Shown here piece by piece: positions 7,263-9,849 of a stretch of DNA of 9,849 bases (its first letter is position 1; the number at the start of each line of letters is the position of its first letter). This stretch comes from JBJXFY01 sp046155815 (GTDB lineage: Bacteria; Verrucomicrobiota; Verrucomicrobiia; Limisphaerales; CAIMTB01). Under the pieces are notes generated by a model. That model saw only the letters and a list, made by a program, of their open reading frames with translations, searched no databases and had not been told where the DNA came from. The position numbers and the translations under genes are program-made. Location of the stretch: NCBI GenBank assembly GCA_046155815.1, contig JBJXFY010000436.1:1-9849 (forward strand), given 5' to 3'.

Positions 7263-7736
7263 TCAGCGCCCCGTGGTCGCACCCCGCACCTCCTCAAGTG
7301 CCTTTCGGGCGTACCACTTGACGGCCCCGCTCATCGGCGGCTCCAGCCGGTCGAGATCCGCCTCGCGGCACCAGCGGATGTCGTGGTGCTCCTCCGCCGC
7401 CAGGCGGGTGCTTCCGCCCACAGGCCGGGCGAAGTAGATCAGCCCGATGTGCTCGTGCGTGTCCGTGATGCGGTGGAGATCGAGGAAGCGCGGCGCGATC
7501 AGCGCGCGCGTGCCGGGCTCGGTCGTGGGCGGGCGCTCGCCCAGCAGCTCCACGTCGAGGCCGCTCTCCTCCTTCGCCTCGCGCAGCGCGGCCTGCTCCG
7601 GTTCCTCGTCCAGCTCGATGTGCCCGCCCAGCGGCAGCCAGCGGCCGAGCTTGCGGTGGTGGACGAGCAGCACGCGGTCCGCCTCCACGACGAAGATGGC
7701 GACCGTGAAGTCAATTTTTTCGTGGATGTGGGCCAT
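7263..7736 (-). CDS. Nudix hydrolase, 157 aa
   Basis: This cytoplasmic enzyme is expected to hydrolyse a nucleoside diphosphate linked to another moiety, using Mg or Mn. The complete 23-residue Nudix box GX5EX7REUXEEXGU is present at residues 38-60: Gly38, Glu44, Arg52-Glu53, Glu56-Glu57, Gly59, with no missing catalytic residue. The strand FTVAIFVVEADRVLLVHH (10-27) and RWLPLGG (32-38) before the box, and a closing HHDIRWCREADLD segment (117-129), are typical of the fold. The length of 157 aa is normal for a single-domain member. The family is too broad to assign a substrate (oxidised nucleotides, ADP-ribose, sugar nucleotides and others are all possible). The start at 7736 leads straight into the first beta-strand; there is no clear Shine-Dalgarno sequence. 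It is followed after 51 bases by the MFS gene and preceded by an 84-base gap from the beta-propeller gene. Confidence 0.93.
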   Translation of the reverse strand: MAHIHEKIDFTVAIFVVEADRVLLVHHRKLGRWLPLGGHIELDEEPEQAALREAKEESGLDVELLGERPPTTEPGTRALIAPRFLDLHRITDTHEHIGLIYFARPVGGSTRLAAEEHHDIRWCREADLDRLEPPMSGAVKWYARKALEEVRGATTGR

Positions 7737-7820
7737 GCGCGGCCGGGCAGGATGCGGAGCAGTGGACGGCCCGGCAAGGCGGCCTCGGGGTGCTCCGGCG
7801 CGGGCCCGGCGGCCACCGGC

Positions 7821-9119
7821 TCACCGCCCCACGCGGTACAGGTGCGACTTCGTCCGCAGGAACAGCGCCTTCCCGGCCGCGGCGGGCGACGCCATGAAGC
7901 CGTCGTCGAGCTGGTTTTCCGCCAGCTTCTTGAATTCACGCCCCGTCGCGATCACCACCGCCTTCCCCTCCTCGCTGAAGCAGTACAGCCGCCCTTCCGC
8001 GGCCAGCGGCGACGCGGAGTAATTGCCGCCCAGCCGCTCCTGCCACACCATCTCGCCCGTCTTCGCGTCCCAGCACATCGCCACGCCGCCGTCCTCCACG
8101 CCGAAGAGCAGGCCGCCCACGAGCGTGAGGGACGGCTTCTTCGGCGTGCTGCGCTTCGAGCGCCACACGACGGCGAGCTGCTCGCCGGCCGGTGATTCGG
8201 CGTTGGCGTCAATCACCTCGCCCTTCCGCCCCGGCCGGATCGCCAGCGTCTGGCCCTGCGACCAGCCGGTGGGGAAGTACACCAGCCCGTGGCCGGTCAC
8301 GGGGCGCGTGCCGCCGGAGTGGTTCTGCCGCTCCTCCACGCGCCACAGCTCCGCGCCCGTGCGCGGCTCGTAGGCATAGAACGCCTTCGCGCCCTGGCTG
8401 AGCAGTTGCGGAACGCCGTCGAGCATCGCGACGTGGCTGGTTGCGAAAGCCTTCCGCCAGTCGCCCTCATGTTCCGGCTTGCCGTCCGGGCCGAGGTCCT
8501 TGAAGTCAATCGAGCGTTCCACGCGCCAGACCGTCTTCCCCGTCTGCTGGTCCAGCGCGACGACGAACTGGTGGTCGCTGCCGTCGAAGTTCAGGAAGAG
8601 CAGCCCGTTCCACAGCACCGGTGACGAGCCCGCGCCGCGATAGTGGTTGCAGATGAAATCGCGCCGCTCCCACAGTACCCGGCCCGTCGCGGTGTCGAGG
8701 CAGGCCGTGCCCGGCGAGCCGAACGTGACGTACACGCGTCCTTCCTGGATGGCGGGCGTGGGCGAGCCGTAGGTGTTGAACTTGTGCGCGAACTGCGGCT
8801 GCTCGACCGAGAAGAGCTTCCGGTCATGCCGCACCTTCCCGGTGCCGCGGTCCACCGCCACGGCGAAGAGCGCCGTGCCGTCCTCCGTCGCCGTCGTGAT
8901 CCAGACCTGCTCTCCCCAGACGACGGGCGAAGACCACGCGCGGCCGTGGACGGGCGTCTTCCAGGCGACGCCGTTGGTTTCGCTCCACGTCAGCGGCAGG
9001 CCGGTTGAGGTGGAGGTGCCGTCGCCGCGCGGACCGCGGAACTCGGGCCAGTTGGCGTCCTCCGCGGCGGCGGGCAGGATCAGCGCGGTGAGCAGCGCAA
9101 GCGCGGCGGGGCGGTTCAT
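7821..9119 (-). CDS. Exported PQQ-like (BamB-type) beta-propeller protein, 432 aa
   Basis: This is a secreted or periplasmic beta-propeller protein of the PQQ-binding-like repeat superfamily. The start at 9119 opens a clear signal peptide (MNRPAALALLTALILPAAAED, cleavage near residues 19-20). An in-frame ATG at 9245 would add 42 basic residues, bury the signal and overlap the upstream gene, so it is rejected. The mature part begins with NWPEFRGPRGDG (23-34), a motif common to this group in Verrucomicrobiota and Planctomycetota. The blade motif (hydrophobic)-D-xx-TG-x-x-x-W recurs at about 88-100 (degenerate), 140-152, 188-200, 249-261 and 349-362. It is shorter than quinoprotein dehydrogenases (about 600 aa) and shows none of their catalytic features, so cofactor binding should not be assumed. 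Its role is unknown: BamB-like scaffolding, or an extracellular binding or structural function. A hairpin abuts the start codon (9120-9150). The gap from the secretin gene is 85 bases. Confidence 0.9.
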   Translation of the reverse strand: MNRPAALALLTALILPAAAEDANWPEFRGPRGDGTSTSTGLPLTWSETNGVAWKTPVHGRAWSSPVVWGEQVWITTATEDGTALFAVAVDRGTGKVRHDRKLFSVEQPQFAHKFNTYGSPTPAIQEGRVYVTFGSPGTACLDTATGRVLWERRDFICNHYRGAGSSPVLWNGLLFLNFDGSDHQFVVALDQQTGKTVWRVERSIDFKDLGPDGKPEHEGDWRKAFATSHVAMLDGVPQLLSQGAKAFYAYEPRTGAELWRVEERQNHSGGTRPVTGHGLVYFPTGWSQGQTLAIRPGRKGEVIDANAESPAGEQLAVVWRSKRSTPKKPSLTLVGGLLFGVEDGGVAMCWDAKTGEMVWQERLGGNYSASPLAAEGRLYCFSEEGKAVVIATGREFKKLAENQLDDGFMASPAAAGKALFLRTKSHLYRVGR

Positions 9120-9150
9120 GCACCGAGGAAACCCCGCCTTCGCTCGGTGC
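9120..9150 (-). promoter_or_regulatory. 8-bp hairpin directly before the beta-propeller start codon
   Basis: GCACCGAG at 9120-9127 and CTCGGTGC at 9143-9150 are perfect inverse complements around a 15-base loop. In the - strand transcript the 3' arm ends at the base next to the AUG (9117-9119). The loop carries the only purine-rich, Shine-Dalgarno-like run near this start (AAGGCGGGG). No U-tract follows, so it is a poor intrinsic terminator for the secretin gene; a role in translation initiation or as a mRNA processing site is possible. Confidence 0.45.
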
Positions 9151-9204
9151 GGCAACATCCTTCCGCGCGTGGCTGCGACGGGGGCGTTGCCGCCACGGGC
9201 ACGC

Positions 9205-9849
9205 TCACCGCGGGCCGTGGTGAATCGGGTTGCCCGCCGGATCAATCAGCGTCGGCGTGACGAGGATCAGGGCGCCGGCATCGTGCGGCCCGCCACCGTG
9301 CTGGGGAGGCAGGCGGGCCAGCAGCGTCTGGCCGTCCAGAAGCACGACCATGACCGGCCCGGTCTGAAGGCTGCGAATCCGCGGACGCGGCGTGGCCTCG
9401 CCTTCCTCGTAGCCGAGGAATTCCCGGAAGCCCGCCATCACGAAAAGGTTCAAGGTCACGCCATCCCGTTCGACATACGGCACCACGTCCACCGTCAGGC
9501 CGAAATCTTCCGGCTGTCCCTGTGGGTGTTCGGGACGCACCACTGTTTTGGCTTCCGCAACTTGAACCTGCGCCTGCCGCCCCGACAGCGTGGTGATCCT
9601 GGGCCCTGTGAGCAGTTCCACCCCGGCCGTCCTTTGCAGCCGCTGCGTCAGTTCGCCCGTCCGGGCCTGGGACAGCACGACGAAATCGCGGTCCCCCAGC
9701 AGTTCGTTGAGCCCGGCGTCACCCGCCGCCGTGACGAACTGCGACTCCACCTGCACCAGGGGCGGCGCGGTGTTCAGCGTCTCGACCGCCTGCTGCACGG
9801 TCTCCATTTCCTCCATCGGCAGCCGCACCATGAGCGCGCCCATCTCTTC
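9205..9849 (-). CDS. Secretin (GspD/PulD-type) C-terminal part, 5' truncated by window edge
   Basis: This is the C-terminal secretin domain of an outer-membrane channel protein. The frame is open to the right edge (two Glu codons precede the Met at 9843), so the protein continues beyond the window and that Met is not a supported start. About 214 residues are visible. The segment PLVQVESQFV (about 9759-9730) is the strand that opens the secretin domain, and VELLTGPRITTLSGRQAQ (about 9621-9568) is its hallmark, as in secretins of the form 'LLSAPRVTTLSGRQAQ'. VDVVPYVERDGVTLNLFV (about 9489-9436) and LILVTPTLIDPAGN (about 9270-9229) are the further core strands and the usual C-terminal end. Such secretins serve type II secretion or type IV pili, or occur as stand-alone proteins in Verrucomicrobiota; which applies depends on the missing N-terminal domains. 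The beta-propeller gene follows after 85 bases on the same strand. Confidence 0.88.
   Translation of the reverse strand, partial: EEMGALMVRLPMEEMETVQQAVETLNTAPPLVQVESQFVTAAGDAGLNELLGDRDFVVLSQARTGELTQRLQRTAGVELLTGPRITTLSGRQAQVQVAEAKTVVRPEHPQGQPEDFGLTVDVVPYVERDGVTLNLFVMAGFREFLGYEEGEATPRPRIRSLQTGPVMVVLLDGQTLLARLPPQHGGGPHDAGALILVTPTLIDPAGNPIHHGPR

Noticed and set aside
7713..7720. T-rich run AATTTTTT inside the Nudix gene as a slippage or frameshift site
   Set aside because: The frame is intact on both sides, and the run simply encodes the KID residues near the N-terminus; no alternative frame product is supported.
7821..9119. Quinoprotein alcohol dehydrogenase reading of the PQQ-type protein
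   Set aside because: At 432 residues it is much shorter than those enzymes and I see none of their active-site features; only the propeller blade motifs are present.
9120..9245. ATG start at 9245 for the beta-propeller protein
   Set aside because: It would add 42 Arg-rich residues before the signal peptide and overlap the end of the secretin gene.

Overview
The window looks like chromosomal DNA of a high-GC member of the Verrucomicrobiota. Three things point there: a PEP-CTERM protein with the PEAST form of the sorting signal, a large secreted glycosidase that ends in calcium-binding 'DxDxDGxxD' repeats plus a short C-terminal domain, and an exported PQQ-type beta-propeller protein that begins its mature part with the NWPEFRGPRGDG motif common in Verrucomicrobiota and Planctomycetota. 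The phylum call rests on these protein styles, not on any rRNA or marker gene. I see no tRNA, rRNA, CRISPR array, insertion sequence, integrase or attachment site, and no intergenic stretch reaches 300 bases.

Layout. The left part (2-1704) is on the + strand: the 3' end of an unrecognised two-TM membrane protein, then a complete secreted PEP-CTERM protein. A perfect 11-bp hairpin at 1731-1756 lies between the converging gene sets and can act as a terminator in both directions. Everything to the right (1815-9849) is on the - strand. In transcription order it reads: the C-terminal part of a secretin (entering from the right edge), an exported PQQ-like beta-propeller protein, a Nudix hydrolase, an MFS transporter, and a 1370-residue secreted GH42-like (clan GH-A) glycosidase. 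The gaps are 51-85 bases with no convincing terminator between them, so co-transcription of some or all of them is possible.

How the genes may work together. The most plausible functional pair is the MFS transporter and the multidomain glycosidase: extracellular or periplasmic cleavage of a (probably galactose-type) glycan, followed by uptake of the product. The Nudix enzyme, beta-propeller protein and secretin need not share this pathway, although the secretin and beta-propeller both belong to the cell envelope. No regulator is visible in the window.

I did not find a clearly new defence or mobile system. The most useful leads are the architecture of the glycosidase, an mRNA hairpin that abuts the start codon of the beta-propeller gene, a small heptamer repeat in front of the MFS gene, and the unidentified membrane protein at the left edge.
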